DNA of 64,000 nucleotides from Volvox africanus (GCA_030268105.1 BSDZ01000009.1:558001-622000); one strand, 5' to 3'. Shown: positions 34,689-48,321, counted from the first letter of the stretch. The notes: generated by a model from the sequence alone, not told the origin. Numbers and translations: made by a program.

Positions 34689-37600
34689 GAGTACACTTGT
34701 TTTCCGTGATGTAAACAATCGCGGTCACCTTTCGTAAACCACCATTGTAGGGATGCTGCAGTCGGCTCATGGAAATGCAAGTACATCTAGGGCCCTGAGC
34801 CTACCCTACGTGTTGGCCTTCATCAACTTTCTTGCTGGGGATTAGCAATAGAAACTGAGTAAGTAGGTACGGAAGGATTGGGTATGCTAGGGTCATTCTA
34901 GGATGTGTTCACGTTACCATCTCGGGCGGCAAGGTAGGGATATGCCTACAATATGGGTTTATGCCATGTGAGTTTGGTTAGCATACGTGTTGCAGCAATG
35001 CAAGGCATCAAATGCAGATGCAAACGTTGACGCGTGCTACGAACAGTAGTGCCATAGGGTAGGAGCGAGCTGTCGGGGACTTGGCAATGTGTCTGGCAGG
35101 CTAAAGGAATCTGTTAAGATCTGCATAGACGAGCGAACCAGGTTGTGCAGCCAATGCCCAAATATCGGAACGCTGCTGGTAAGATGTTGCACATATATTT
35201 AACATCTGGAGGTGATTGTCTGAACTTAAAATGACTCTACGGCTTAAAATAGCTATTCATCGGATGCGCATATATATCTGTCAGTATGGCTACGGAAGGA
35301 CGAATATTGGTGCGACATTTAAAAGTCAGACGATTGAATTCTGTTTTCAATGCTATAAATAATCACTCAAGGATCTTAAGTCCATTGAAGTCTTTGGAAG
35401 CAAACTAGTTCGCGATTCGTACGCAGTTACACGGCAGCGCAGTTATGCTCGTGGTAAAGTGGTATGGCAATTGAAATTACAATTATTCTTATGCTTTGCG
35501 TTGAAATTAAAAATGATATCACTGGTTCACAGCGAAAACTCGTTTCATCAGCTTCGCCACCTTAGTCTTAGGTGGCAAGCCTTGCGTTGAAGGAAGCCTG
35601 AATGTTGGGAGTGTTTATAATCAAAAACTTCAATATTGTCTTTCCAGAACATGCATGATACACACAGGGTGTGCGCTGACGCAACAGTCTGCAGCGTTAC
35701 AACGCAGAGGTTGAACGTAGAACACCCACATTGCTGGCAGATGCTTACGCCAATTTTAATAAATAAATGATTTACTCAGTGATATCCAGGAAGGTAGCAA
35801 CAAAGCAAAAACTTAAGCCAACTATGATTAGGCTGTTATGGACACCGTCATAGGCCGTAAACGGTAGCTCCCATGTATGCGTCATAGCATCAATTTTTAT
35901 CTTTTTATCATATTTTGATATTTTATGCAGAGGCGTTATTCTAGCTTCCATCTATGCATTGACCGAAAAACGGTTGGCAGCCTCCGAGACATGCGGCGAG
36001 GGACTTTAAGCGCAAGCACGGGCAATTTCGACCTGATCTCTACTCCGTGCTCTTCAGCTGCAATCATCGGCCAGACGAATGTAAGGCAAGGTAACATATA
36101 AGAGATGTATCCAGAAAAGGTCAAACATCGGGTCGGTCCTGTTCGCCTTTCGACAACGTCCAACATGTGTAAATCCAGGAAGGATTCAAGTTTGGTAAAA
36201 ATAGTTCCCTGCGGATATTGGTGTTGTTTAAACTCACACGCAGTGGCAAGGATGAAGTTATCGGCTTGTCTGATGGGCGCTTTGCCTTGCCGTTTCCTAT
36301 CCTTCCTGAGAACGCAGTATGGGGGGAGTCACCCACATATTGTTAGAAAGGAAAGCACCCCTCCCTCGCAGTAATACTTTTTCTTCCTTCCCATTATCGT
36401 ATACATGTACCGCTCATCTCAACACCTGTAACATCAGCCTTAGGAGTTACATTTATTAGGCATATGGTTAGAATGCTGGCCAGATGCTTGCTAGGCCAAT
36501 TTTTGAATTGATGGGATTTTTAGGAGTTCACTCCTGCGCAATCCATAAAAATCGCGTAAGCAAATACTAACAGTAAGAATATCAGGAGCTGTGATTTCCA
36601 TACTAGACATGTCAATAATGACCATCGTAACCCTGATCGTTAACGTACCTGGCACCGCTATTGTACCTTACGGTTTAGCTGACACGGTGTGGCATGGGCA
36701 GCATCCTCGAGAAAAACACAGATGCAGCTGGCAGCACACCATTCAGGTTTCCACTGGAAGATAGTTCTTCACGGCCACTCCTTCAGCATAATGCAAGCAC
36801 AGAAGCCAGACCCGATGTTAGTCGATAGTTACGCTGCCCCTATCGAAACATGTGAATTCTAGCCGAGGGGAAACGCCTCAAACCACTTTACAAGATGTTA
36901 ACACGGCGCTCGGAACGCTGGGCCCACATGCCCCGCGGCGGCGGCAAGTGTTGCAGCAGGGGTGGCGGTGCTCTCAATGGTGTCGACAACTCACGGAGGG
37001 CGCGCCAATATGGACGCGCATCCCAAATGAGGTCTCTGCGTGGCCCCTGCCCTGACCTTGTCACAAAACGGCTAATATAGGCCGTGGCTCCGAAAACATA
37101 GATACCGATACTTGCTTGGGCAAATTGTCATCTTAAAGCTCAATAAACGTTAAGTTTCTTTCTTTCTTCATTGCGCTTAACCCAAGCATATGACAGGCCC
37201 AACCATGCACCCGCTCCCCGGCAGAATACCCAAGCGCCCTCCTGTAAGGGCAAGCCATGCATGGGGTTCCCGTGTTAATAGGGAAGCGCGACTCAGTGTC
37301 TGTCGCACACTGTACGCATACACATATACGCGGAGGAGAGAGACACGTATAACGAATACATGCACATTCCCAACAACCCACGCGGCCTGCACCATGTGGC
37401 TGGGAACCACCTCACGCGGCGGTGACTGCACGTCAAGGTTTAGAACGCCCGTCCCACGCAAGATATTCAGGAGCATGCGCACAGTTCAAGCCACAAGCAG
37501 CGCCCTCCCGCTCAACCAGCCCCTTATCTGCAACTACGCAACGCCACTGCACGCTTGGCTCACAACAAAAGCCGCACGGCTACGACGCGCCTGTAGCGCG

Positions 37601-39901
37601 TGCAGGGAAGCCGTATAGCGTGAAGCAGCGCTGGCGGCCCTGACTGGCAAGGATCACCACGCCCTCCGTTTCCAGCACTACGCAACGGGATTTCAAGCCT
37701 TATGTGGTGATATGTGAATAACTGCATTATTTACCTCCGATTTCACCATGTGGTTGTCACCTCATGATATGGCACTATTGATAAGTTGGAAACAGCGGGG
37801 TACATAGTATGCAGGGCGGAACTCCGACACGGGACCTCAAAGAGCCGCTTCCAGCCGGCTGAAGCCACCGCAAGCGCTCTGCCCGATCGAGAGGACTCGT
37901 GCGTGGGAGCTTTCATAGTCCCCGACAGCCATCAGCACCTGCTGGTCAAGCCACACGTACTGAATATATTGCGGAGATGGCCTGCGTGGGGTCAGCCGCA
38001 TGCCAGGCACACGGGCAAACCCACATCTGTCAGCACACATGATACGCAGACATACAAACACGCATTATCGAACAAGCACATGCGTGTTGGACTAGATACA
38101 GCCAACAGACACTATCCCCTCGTAAGACCGATTTTTTGCCGCATGACCTGGGCATGTAAAATTTGACTCTACCCTTCCTCCAGGCCTTTCTGTTGGTCTG
38201 GTATGCTTCAACGATGCCCAAGTGCAGCTCGCTGAAGATGCTGTCCCCGCGCGGCACCGGTAACAGCGGATAACCCGGACGTGTTGTACAAATGGCATGA
38301 CATGTGCTCGTAGGTGCCCTGAGTGCAACCTATGCCCACCATGCAACAGTTGTTGGAATCCACTTCAATTATACTGACATGGTAGGGTTAGCAAATCTCG
38401 TGCCATACATCTCTACTACAAGGCGCGTCCCACGGCTTCAGGAACTGGAACGCGCCATCAAAGGGCAAATCCAGGAACACGTGGGGCCTTCACCCACCGC
38501 ACCAGCATGCACGCGCTCCCAACGCTGAAAACCACCGAACCAAACACAATGTGCTGACCGAATCAATTTCGAGAAGCACACAGCACCCATAGAACCAACG
38601 CCAACCCCAAGCGCCTCAAGCAACCAACTCAAACGCCGGTCGCACGCGGTAGACAACCCGAAGCATCCACTAATGCACTCGGAGAGGGCTCGCAAGCCAG
38701 ATGCTGCCATATCAGCACTGCGAGAGCCGTCCCCGAGGGCGTCCCAAGCCTTCGGCCAGACACGCGCTCCAATAGCTGCACTGCTGCCGCATATTTTGCC
38801 AGCTGCGCCACCAGACACCTTGGCGGGAGCCACAGGTCCCTGGCAAGCGGGCTGCCGTGGGAAGCGCCTTTGCTAGGCCAGAGCTCGACAACAGGTGGTG
38901 TGGCCGGACGCAAAAGTACTATAGTTCCAGCCCAAAACCTGGTACCTGTGTCGCTATGCCAATCGTAGCGGCCGACGCATGCAATCCTTCGGAGCTGCTA
39001 GATGTCGGGCCGTAATGTCAATACATGTTACGGATGTAGGCAACCAGAATCAGCCCCTGAAGTGGCGCTGCTGAATTCCTGGTGCCACCCCTGGCTCCTT
39101 GATGCAAGTGTCAGAGCCAGCCGGTTGTGTTTCTGCGACAGTGGCTCATAAACCTGAGGGGCAACGGCACCGCACCCTGCCGTCCGCGTAGATGGATGAA
39201 ACCTGGCGTGTCGCCGTCTGGGAAGCTGCTGCCGTTGCTGATGTCAGAGCTGCCTTGCAACCATTTGCAGGCCCTCGCCCTCCGCAGTCACCCCGCTCGA
39301 ACTGTACTAGCGAAAAGGTTTCGAAAAACCAAGCGCCACTACGCAGTCACGAACTGCCGCCAGTGCTGAATGGGGTGGAACTCTTGCTGTGCAGGTAAAC
39401 CTGTAAAACAACTCCTGCTAGGATTGTAGACCGCTGCAACTATAACTGGGACGCAAGCATGCCTGCTGCATAGGCGCACCCTCACCTCACGGCCTCCCGA
39501 AAGTACAATCATCCGCATTTCTCTTCTTGGTCACCGACCCGTTACCAGTGTTTGTACGACTCGATCATATGTAAGTGTCACCACGTTCGTTATCCTCCCG
39601 CTGCAAGAGAAACCAGCTGTGCACGAGAGTCCAGTCGTTTGATGGCAGCTGCTTCCCACTGTGTTGCCGTTTGCAAATTATCCCGGACAGAAGCGTCAAT
39701 ATCTCATTAAATAAAGAATTGGGGACAGTCCCGTATTTCCGCTGCCGTTGCATGTCTCTTGACAGGTAGCCGGCGCCGTCCGAGTCCCGACCAGCTATCT
39801 ATCAGCTGTTCGACCTCCGTCGCTGCTGCTGCTTCTTTAGCCAGACAGCTAGCTGAGGACGGCCAGGCGTGGAGTCCAAGTTTGGGCTACTCTCCCTCCT
39901 C
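34689..39901. other. Mostly gene-poor; coding-like fragments on the minus strand at 37.1-38.9 kb
   Basis: 34689-36100 is AT-rich with no gene signal. Between about 37130 and 38915 several minus-strand frames look protein-like: SIFSELHLGIVEAYQTNRKA (about 38250-38180), QYIQYVWLDQQVLMAVGDYE (about 37965-37900), HVFLDLPFDGAFQFLKPWDA (about 38490-38420) and LLNILRGTGVLNLDV (about 37470-37430). Splice phases could not be joined unambiguously and no family is recognised. This may be an unrecognised gene, a pseudogene or chance. Confidence 0.3.
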
Positions 39902-41486
39902 TTAACTGCTCAATTCCCGCAAGCCGAGGTTGGCTCCCAGCACGATCCGCACGTCCGGTGCATCCTCCAGCTCCTTCAGCACCGGCAGCAGCTCCAGCAG
40001 CTCCTGATCATCCATATTATCAATGAAGGTGCTGATAGGCACGGCGTTGGCCGGCTGGAAGACGTACGAATGTGGTGAGTTGTCCACTGCGGACGCAAGG
40101 GGCATGGAGTCGTGTGCCGTGGCCGGATCGGGGTCCAGGTTGAAGTTGCAGGACCGAAAATGACAGAGCGCAGCGCGCGCAGGGATCCGAAGAAAACCAG
40201 ACAGAGGGGCGATGCACGGTAATGAACCTGGTGGGTTTCGGCTGGATGTGAAGAAGCTCCGGGTATGCGCGAAGACGCAGGGAGCGCGATAAACGTAATA
40301 AGGCGCCGATCAGCCATCCGATATGTATGTCGAAATCTTGTACTACCAAGAAACGGTACTGCACTGTTCGCTTCCCTTAGGGCTTGCGGTACAGATATCA
40401 TACCCAATATTGGGTAGCCTAATTGATAGCATGGTGATCGCCCACCACCAGTCAGCAGACAGTCAGGTAATGTGGAGCCCCCGAAACCCCAGTCCCATGG
40501 CGGCTCACCGATGATGGTTTGCGAGAGGTCGCGACCTAGACAGCTGAGGTCCTTGACATAGTTCCCTTCATAGGGAAAGCAAGATTCCCGGAATAACCGC
40601 CATCGAACCAGCCGCTGCTTATCGAGAAGATCAAGAAGCGGATCAGCGTACTTGGCAAGGCTAGCTGTGAATATCACCACTTCGAAGCGAGCGCACACGT
40701 TCTCCATGAAGTGGTCACACCACGGACGCTTTAACACGTATACGTCTACAAGCTTGCCGTCCACCTCCACAGGTAGGATATAATCTGCATAGTCAGCGGG
40801 CATAGCAGAGGCACACAATAAAGGCATGGGATAACTACAAGGTGGGTGCACGCCTCTCACAATCGCCTGTAATTTTAATGCAGAAAGCCCGTTGAAGTCC
40901 GTTTGCATCCACGCTCACAGTCGCAGGTCAATTCCAGACTGAACCGAAACATGTTACTAGTAGCCCGGAGGTCCCGTAACCCCCCTTTCATAGACGCACC
41001 AGGATTTGGGATGGGCTTGAACGAGGAGTGGACAAGGGTCTCATCAAGGTCAAGCACCAGAGTCTTCTTGTCTAGGTCGTCTGACCGTTTCGGCCCTATA
41101 AGCACTTCGCGGTGCACTCTGGGCGGCTGCGGCGGGACAAATCTGTGAACCCCGAAGTCCCCTTCCTGTGGCCGATAATAGCCTTGACTTTGTGGCGCGA
41201 AGCAGCAAAGTAGCGAGCGAAAACGTTTGCGCCAGGTCTTCGCTGGGGGTGAAGTGGCTACCCGAAATGCTGACGGTGTCGGACGGTGACTGTTAACTGA
41301 TGTGACCTGTGTGATGACACTGGATACGTCCACAGGGCTAGGCTTCTGGGCATCTGCCTGCGAGGACTGAGTTACGCTCGAGTCATTCTCAGGTCCCCCC
41401 GGCGGAAGCATATCTCCATTAACCAACGGTCTGGCTAAAATATTATCATCATTGTTAGGGTCATGCGCGCTGCCCGGAGGTAACAT
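39902..41486 (-). CDS. SCP/CTDSP-like Ser phosphatase of the HAD superfamily (NIF/FCP1 homology domain)
   Basis: Three exons agree in phase: 41486-41000, 40784-40509 and 40086-39902, giving about 315 aa. A disordered N-part ends in a cysteine pair (FRSLLCCFAPQ), the likely palmitoylation site found in small CTD phosphatases. The catalytic motif DLDETLVHSSFKPIPNPD lies at about residues 144-161, with both HAD aspartates. Further family blocks are VYVLKRPWCDHF, FTASLAKYADPLLDLLD, LFRESCFPYEGNYVKDLS and VDNSPHSYVFQPANAVP. Such enzymes dephosphorylate the RNA polymerase II C-terminal repeat or other nuclear phosphoproteins. An upstream in-frame Met at 41687 would add 67 residues; the Met at 41486 starts a more typical N-terminus. 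Divergent to RRP41. Confidence 0.92.
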
Positions 41487-41899
41487 GTTGCGCGCGCGCG
41501 CCTCGCGCAACAAACCGGTGCAGACGACAGTCTCGTGCCAGGGATAACAGGGCTTCCACGTAGAAAAGGAAAGAGTTTCAACTATAAAGGTTGCCGCATG
41601 TACATCTTGCCTAGTTATGACGCAGATGTGGAGTAAGGTAGTTAAAGGACATTTCACAACATTGCAGGACGGTACCGCCTGCTTCAAGCCGTGTCACTTG
41701 TATCCACTCTACTAAAAACATAGGTAGCATTCGTGTCATATAAACCATCCAGTGTGTCCTTTCCCACCATCCATACAGGAGGAAGGATTTGGGACTTCTG
41801 TGGCATCCCCGCTTTGTCATTTCATCGTGCTACGGCCATATTTGATGCAGTAGGTATTTAGGAAGCCTTGTCCTTCCACAGCACAGCCGGCGGCGCTGG
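41487..41899. promoter_or_regulatory. Shared upstream region of divergent CTDSP-like and RRP41 genes
   Basis: About 410 bp separate two well-supported start codons in opposite orientation. A short alternating GC run occurs at 41490-41510. No TATA box or other motif stands out. Its bidirectional role is inferred from position only. Confidence 0.45.
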
Positions 41900-44054
41900 A
41901 TGGAGTACGTCAGCCCCGAGGGCCTGCGCCTGGACGGCCGCAGGCCCCGGGAGCTCCGGCGGATCAATTGCCAGCTAGATGTGCTCGCCAATGCCGATGG
42001 ATCCGCAGTCTTTGAAATGGGAAACACCAAGGTGCGTTATCCGCCTTGTGAACGCAAGGCCGTGCGTGCATGCAATTCTTGTGGGCGGGCTCGTATCAAG
42101 TGGTCTATCGGGCGACGGGAGAGCACTATCATCATATGTGCTGTTGACGGTCTTCCATTGAGGAGGGGTGTAAGGTGGCCTTATGCTCCTTGACCAAAGA
42201 TTGTCCGTATCAAGTGAGTTTGTGCCTTGCGGGAAAGGATAATTAAAAAATGTTCCCGGCCTTGGCCCCTACATTCCACGTGCATTTGCACTCTGCCGTC
42301 CGTCTCCCCATTTTCCGCAAGGTGTTGGCCGCCGTGTTTGGTCCGCATGCCGTGACGAAGCGGGCGGACGTTAAGGAGGACGGTGCAGTAGTGGTTTGCG
42401 AATATGCCATGGCGGCATTCAGCACGGGTGGGTGATAGGTTGGGTGTGTAGCTGCTTATGTGTGTCGTGATTTTGCCCACCAGCCTTTTGGGCTTCCAAT
42501 TTATTATTGGAAGCAGCAGCTGTTGGCATTACATCGATTCATGATATCCAAGGCCGCTGCCTGTTCAGCAAAGCAGAGAGTCCGCGTGTGGGTCTCTGAT
42601 ATTATGATCCAATCAAACTTGACCCACCCAACCTGCTGCTCACACCCCACAGCTGAGCGCCGGCGGCGAGGCAAGGGCGATCGGCGCTCAACGGAGTTGA
42701 GCATTGTCATCCGCAACACACTGGAACAGACCATTCTGACGGAGCTCATGCCGCGTTCACAGATTGATGTGTATGTGCAGGTGCGTCGGCTTGAGGGCCT
42801 GCGTTCTGACAAGGTGGTCGGCATGATAAGACGGTCTGGTCCCGGAAATTCTGGACCTAGTTTGAGGAGCCCACAGGTGCAACACACGGACCTAAATGAT
42901 GTAGTTAAACTGTTTGTTGGCTTTGTCCCTCTGGGAAGTGTTGAGGGGCAAAGAGGGGCCCTAGACCTTTCCTATTCGATTGCTCGGCGGGTGCTTGGTT
43001 GATGGCGAAGGGTATTGGATGGGAAAGATATCTCTGTCGTGCCGTATGCCAGGGCCCTGGAAAACAGTAATGCAGGGTGAATCCTAAGGAGCTGCTTGGG
43101 GCATGCCGCGATGAAGTGCGCGAGCAGAAACGGTGCGGATTTCTGACACGGAAACGGCCGGAGTCTGCGACGGTAGTCGGTCAATGCTTCCTGATGGTGC
43201 GGTGGCCCCCTCGCCCACAAACAGGTGTATGCACTGTGGATAGCAAAACTAAACGCCACAAATACTCGGAAGCCTTCTTGCATGTGGAATGAGTATGTAC
43301 CTCCGATCCCACTCCTGGCTGCTGTTATCCATCGTTCCGTTGTCATGGCTGCCGCTGCCGCCATCTCCAGGTTCTTCAGGCAGATGGTGGTACCCGCTGC
43401 GCGGCTATAAACGCCGCAGTATTGGCGCTGGCAGCTGCCGGCGTACCACTCCGAGACCTGGTTGCTTCATGCGCCGCCGGGTACCTAGATGGTAACCCCC
43501 TGCTGGACCTTAACTACATGGAGGACGCGGGCGATGGTCCCGACCTGGTGGTGGCTTTGGCTCCGCGCCTAAGTCAGATGGTGCTGGTACAGATGGACAA
43601 TCGCCTACCTATGGATACCTTCGAGGTGAGATTTGTTAGGCAAGTTGAGAGGAGAAACCTCGGATGTGAGCGATGGACCACCATGAGCATAGACCATATG
43701 CCCTGGTAATGCCTTGCAAGAGAAAGGGAGCAGGTGGCCGCGATGACCAGGGTTTAGGCCAGCCAGTGAGGGTTATACGAAAGAGTGTCTCACACGAGGC
43801 ATTTCAATTTGTATCTAGCACAAAAACACCGATAAGACAACGATATGGAGTGCGTTTGTCCGCTTCACTGCTCCGCCCGCCGGGTGCATGGTTTACATTT
43901 TTTTCCCAGGTAGTTCCCGCTTCTCTCCCTGCAGACGGTCGTAGACCTGGCCCGTGATGGCTGTCGTGCCATCAGCGGAGTTATGCGGAACGCCCTCCTG
44001 GAGCATACCAAGAGATTAGCAGTAGCCCGGGGACTGGTCGGCGGCACGGTGTAA
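41900..44054 (+). CDS. RRP41: RNA exosome core subunit RRP41/EXOSC4 (RNase PH family)
   Basis: Five exons agree in phase: 41900-42031, 42322-42427, 42653-42780, 43371-43625 and 43935-44054, giving 246 aa, the normal family length. The N-terminus MEYVSPEGLRLDGRRPRELR is diagnostic. RNase PH blocks follow: FEMGNTKVLAAVFGP, VVVCEYAMAAFSTAERRRRG, RSQIDVYVQVLQADGGTRCA and GYLDGNPLLDLNYMED. RRP41 is one of the six ring subunits of the nuclear and cytoplasmic exosome, which degrades or trims RNA 3' to 5'. The long intron between 42780 and 43371 contains no extra exon. Convergent with the SOD gene downstream. Confidence 0.96.
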
Positions 44055-44747
44055 GGGGTCATGGAACATCGAAACGCTGTAGTGGTAGTTTCCGCAGCAC
44101 ACTTTGGATGATATCAATATGCCAGATTATACATGTTATTTACTTATATACACTACTGCTGTAACATGCTTTTCATGGTCACCGTGCTTTCGTCGATTGA
44201 TATCTTTCACCATGGGAGCTATTTCCAGATAACACGCCAAGACAGGGGGAGATAAAAGGATATTTGGTAGGATCATCATGACCAACCATGAGGCGGTGGT
44301 ACTCCGGGCGTAGCAATCTAGCTTTAAACATCATTCCTCCGAAGGTTTAGCAGCCAACGGTATATGCTGGGTAGATGGTAACTTTACACGATTGGACCAT
44401 AAGCTGATACCTGCCGATGGGTTTGATAGATATCAGGACAGCAAATCACGCGATCGCAAATTGAGTCCCCATTTGGCAGGTATTGGATTTGCCTGATATA
44501 AAGGCCACGTGGGGCCGTAGGTAAACCAAGGATCCCGTATCACCCTTCTCCTGAGGCCTCGACTGCCCCCACAACTTCATGCTTGACAGCAAACATTGGA
44601 GCAACAGGGGCACCAGCCTCCATCCTAGCAGCTACCGTGCGCCATGTGACACTACCCTGTCACTGCTCATACCCATCCGTTCCTCCCTCCTCAACCCACT
44701 GGTGGTTGTGTGGCGTGGACATCCTTCCACCTCTGGAATTACCTTCT
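44055..44747. other. Intergenic 3' region between convergent RRP41 and SOD
   Basis: No coding signal. It must hold both 3' UTRs. A TGTAA word, the usual chlorophyte polyadenylation signal, lies at 44158 downstream of the RRP41 stop, and its reverse complement TTACA at about 44387 could serve the SOD gene. Confidence 0.4.
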
Positions 44748-46744
44748 CTAGCAATAGATGCTGTCGATCATGCCGCGCTTGGCCAAGTCGTAGTTGCGCT
44801 GCAAGTAGCCCCAGTCCACCAGGTTCACCCACTGAAGCAGGTACGACGCCCGTACATTGCGATACTTAAGGTAGTACGCGTGCTCCCAGACGTCCACGCC
44901 AATCAATGGCACACCCTCACTCTCCGCCGACACGATCTTCCGCATGAGGGGATTATCTTGGTTGGGAGTCGTCACGATCTTGAGGGACCCATCCGAACGG
45001 TAGACTACCCACGCCCAACCCGATCCAAACACGGAGCCGGCGGCAGTGCGCAGAGCATCTAGCATACCCGTCGGGCTACCCCAGGTGGCATTGATCTTCT
45101 GAGCAAGCTCTGCAGTAAGGTTGGTTGGCTTTGACGTGTTGTAAGTCGTCATAATGCTGCGAACAGTTTAAGGGTCGCCGCACAGACAAGGAAACCGTAG
45201 TCAGTATGAAGGGATAAGTGAGGGTAAGTGGGGGAACAAGCGCGGAAAAAAACACGGGAAAAGAAGGGGTGGTTAGCGGATTTGGTTTCTCGCTAAATAA
45301 GGGGAGGGAGGGAACTGGTTGCGTAATCAGCATCGGGACGTCAGGTTGACTCAACTTAACGGACCTTGGAATCCACCATAAGATTAACGCACTACAATCA
45401 ATGCGCATGAATCAATCCCGTGAACATCCGTGAGCAAATCATCAGTGCCATAAGCGCGTTATAGCCTAACTGCGATTAAGTTATGCACAAAAATCGCGCC
45501 TCTTGAACCATGTCGAAACCCACAACCCATGCTAACCCATGACTTCGCCGGTCATCGAAGGCGACGGTTAGTTACAAAAAACACGGTGCATTTGTTTTCC
45601 GCACTGATTAATGAGATGTCTCTGTAGTTACGTAATAATAGAAAACTAAAAAAGACCAATTGCATGTGCGTTCGCACTAACAGCCATGCATGCTCTTAGC
45701 AACGTATGCAGGCCCCAATCCTATCTATTAACGCCCCGCACGCTCAATGGCAGTAATGGGGTATTTCGCGATTACACATGCCATACCCACCGCCAAAAGA
45801 TGGCGTGGTTGATCGTGCTGCCGCCGTTGTTACGCAGCGCCGTGACGTCACTGGCAGAAATATTGTACCTCTTTACAAACGTCGGTGCACCGAGCTGCGT
45901 TCCACGGCATACGACAACGGCTCAATCATAACTTAGGTCTTCGGAATATAACGGCCCACAATTTTTGCTTCTGTCGCAGTTTCAATCCAACGACAAGCAA
46001 ACCCGGGACACATACACAAACAATTATACTCGTGTGGGCGGTACAGTGAACCACAACTGGGTGACACAATGCGTAATTGTAGGAATAAGAGCACATGCAT
46101 CGCTGTAAAATAAATTCATATCTACCTGTTGCAAGAGGTAGGCAAGAGGCACCGGCTGCAAAGCTGGATAGCGCGCGAGGACGGTGTTAACGTTAGTAAT
46201 GGCGCCCTGCATTCAGCGAGAATATACTCTGGAACATTGCCGAATACGTAAAGTTATTTGAAAAGATTTCATTTGTCAGGTTATGTCGGAGTCAGGCATA
46301 GTCTGACCAGTAGCTCGTGCCTGACACGGGATTAGAACGACAAAATGTAATGGCATTTCATGTCCAAAGACCCAATCTCGATATGGGATACTAAAATCGT
46401 CGCAGATCCTGGACACCCTTAAGGAATCGTCCACATACCCCAGCGTGTCTGTTATAATGCAGCCACATCGTCTCATTATCAATCGCCGGCATGTATCCGT
46501 CGTATGGCAATGGCAGAGGTGGAGATCCATACGTGTTATTGCCGGTAAAAGTTGGACAGCCGCGGTTCCTAGGAAGAAACGACGATTCGTGAGCATCAAC
46601 GCTTCCAGATGCCGTATAATAGGCGTAATCCGAGAGAAAAATAGTTCAAATTAAGCAGGCTTACGGTATCTTCGTAGCAGAAGACATCTGTATTGCCAAG
46701 AAGAGGAAGACGACTGTCAAGGCGACAGATTCGGGCTTCACCAT
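44748..46744 (-). CDS. Secreted Mn-type superoxide dismutase
   Basis: Five exons agree in phase: 46744-46665, 46568-46439, 46206-46126, 45894-45791 and 45156-44748, giving 267 aa. The N-terminus is a signal peptide (MVKPESVALTVVFLFLAIQM), so the protein enters the secretory pathway, unlike mitochondrial or plastid SODs. It converts superoxide to peroxide and oxygen. Metal ligands are visible as H64 (MWLHYNRHAG), H127 (INHAIFW), D220 and H224 (DVWEHAYY). FGSGWAWVV and NQDNPLM (Q198) fit the Mn rather than the Fe type. Oddly, the positions eight and five residues after the first ligand, normally Tyr and His of the substrate gateway, are Ala72 and Ala69. This depends on the junction of exons 2 and 3, which is in phase and has consensus borders. 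Confidence 0.92.
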
Positions 46745-48321
46745 GACTGCTCTCATTATCACACATGTAGAACACGATAATTTCCTTAACAATGTAATAA
46801 TTTTTGATGTGCCCACATCTATAATGAAATTGGAAAACTCTCCATGGCCGTACGGGTGTGTGATAATTGGGCCCAGATGGGGCCCCTGAGGCCGTACATG
46901 CGAACCTACGTGAAGTTTGGCTTACGCCATAGGTCATCATATGTCACCGCTAGTGACAGTGAGATAATCTCTGATTACATTGCAAACTCCTTATTGTGAA
47001 ATCTTAATAATCCCTAAAGTGCCAACCGTACTTGGTGATTTTTGTATAGTGTTTCTCCTTGAGATGGAGAAGGGTCACATCCAATATGCACAGTCTTTGT
47101 CCAGAATAATTCATGAGACCTCCTACAGTGTGACAGGGTGGGATACGTTCCTATAGCGCCGCATTATAGTCTGAACGAAGGGTCAGTAGGGAAGCAACTT
47201 AACAATGTCGGCGACGTCACTGAAATGAAAGCAGTTTCGTTGCTGCAATCCCGGGACTGAAATGTCTTCCACGGTCTTCTATCTACCAGGATCTACCCAA
47301 CTCTCCAACATATATATTCATAGTTTTAGGAGGACCTCTGATGTTTCCCGTTCGAGCCACGCCCAGGAATGTACAGTATTTCTGAAGAGGGCGTAGCCGG
47401 GAACGGATGAAACTGATTAATGTGGCATCAAGCTGATGCACACGTCTATTAATTGATGCTGACGGTTAGTGCCCCTGGACGCCCACCACACCATAGAGGC
47501 AGCTATTACATGAGATAGCGAATATGAACGGTACTGAGCATGTGTTCGGCCCTGTTAGCCTTCCCAACAGGAAAAGTGGCCCAACAATAATGCTATAGAC
47601 GTGTAGGCTTGCTTGCACCTTAGCGTCCTCGTGTTCTGCAGTTCAATAGGGTTCAATAAGGTCAGATGCAAGAGAGCAAGGGGAGAGAGCACGGGAAAAC
47701 TACCAGGACTTATTCGACGCGCAGACCGTACGCACGAATGAAAATAATAACTGTCTTTGATCAGTTTAGGCCTAAGTCAGTGGATTTCAAGTCACAATTG
47801 CCACCGACTTTTGCGTACGCGTACGGGGTCAACGTTGTTCTCAAACGACTTGCAACTAGCCGTCCTTACAGCAGATTCATTTACAAACCAGCAGATCAAG
47901 CCATTTCAAGGAAATTGTATACATGGTTGATAATGAGGCATGGAGGCACAGGCACCTAGATACGAACAGGCTGGCCAGTGCCCCCTGGCAAAGAGGTCCA
48001 GTACTAGTACCAGCATCAATGTAGCATGTTTAAAGGCCTTAATCTTTAGACCCGTGACAGGGCAGGCAGACGCAAAAAGTGTCAGTCAATTACAGGAAGC
48101 AACCAAACCCTAAGATCAGCAAGTATTGAAATTAAAAAGGAGCTCCTTCAGCCTACGATTCTCCACTAATAATATTACATATATTCAAGCTTTGTGTAAT
48201 GCCACCTCAGTACACTCGATAGTAACCAACAACTGTCATCGTCACGAACAGGTCAACATGAAAAAAGTTTATTACACTCTATTTGTCAATTGGATGGAAA
48301 TCATCAACTGATAGATGACTG
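46745..48321. other. Intergenic region between SOD and the plus-strand H1-like/RGG gene
   Basis: No recognisable coding exon. As the upstream region of two divergent genes 1.6 kb apart, it should hold both promoters. An open frame at 47666-47959 has no domain. Confidence 0.45.
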
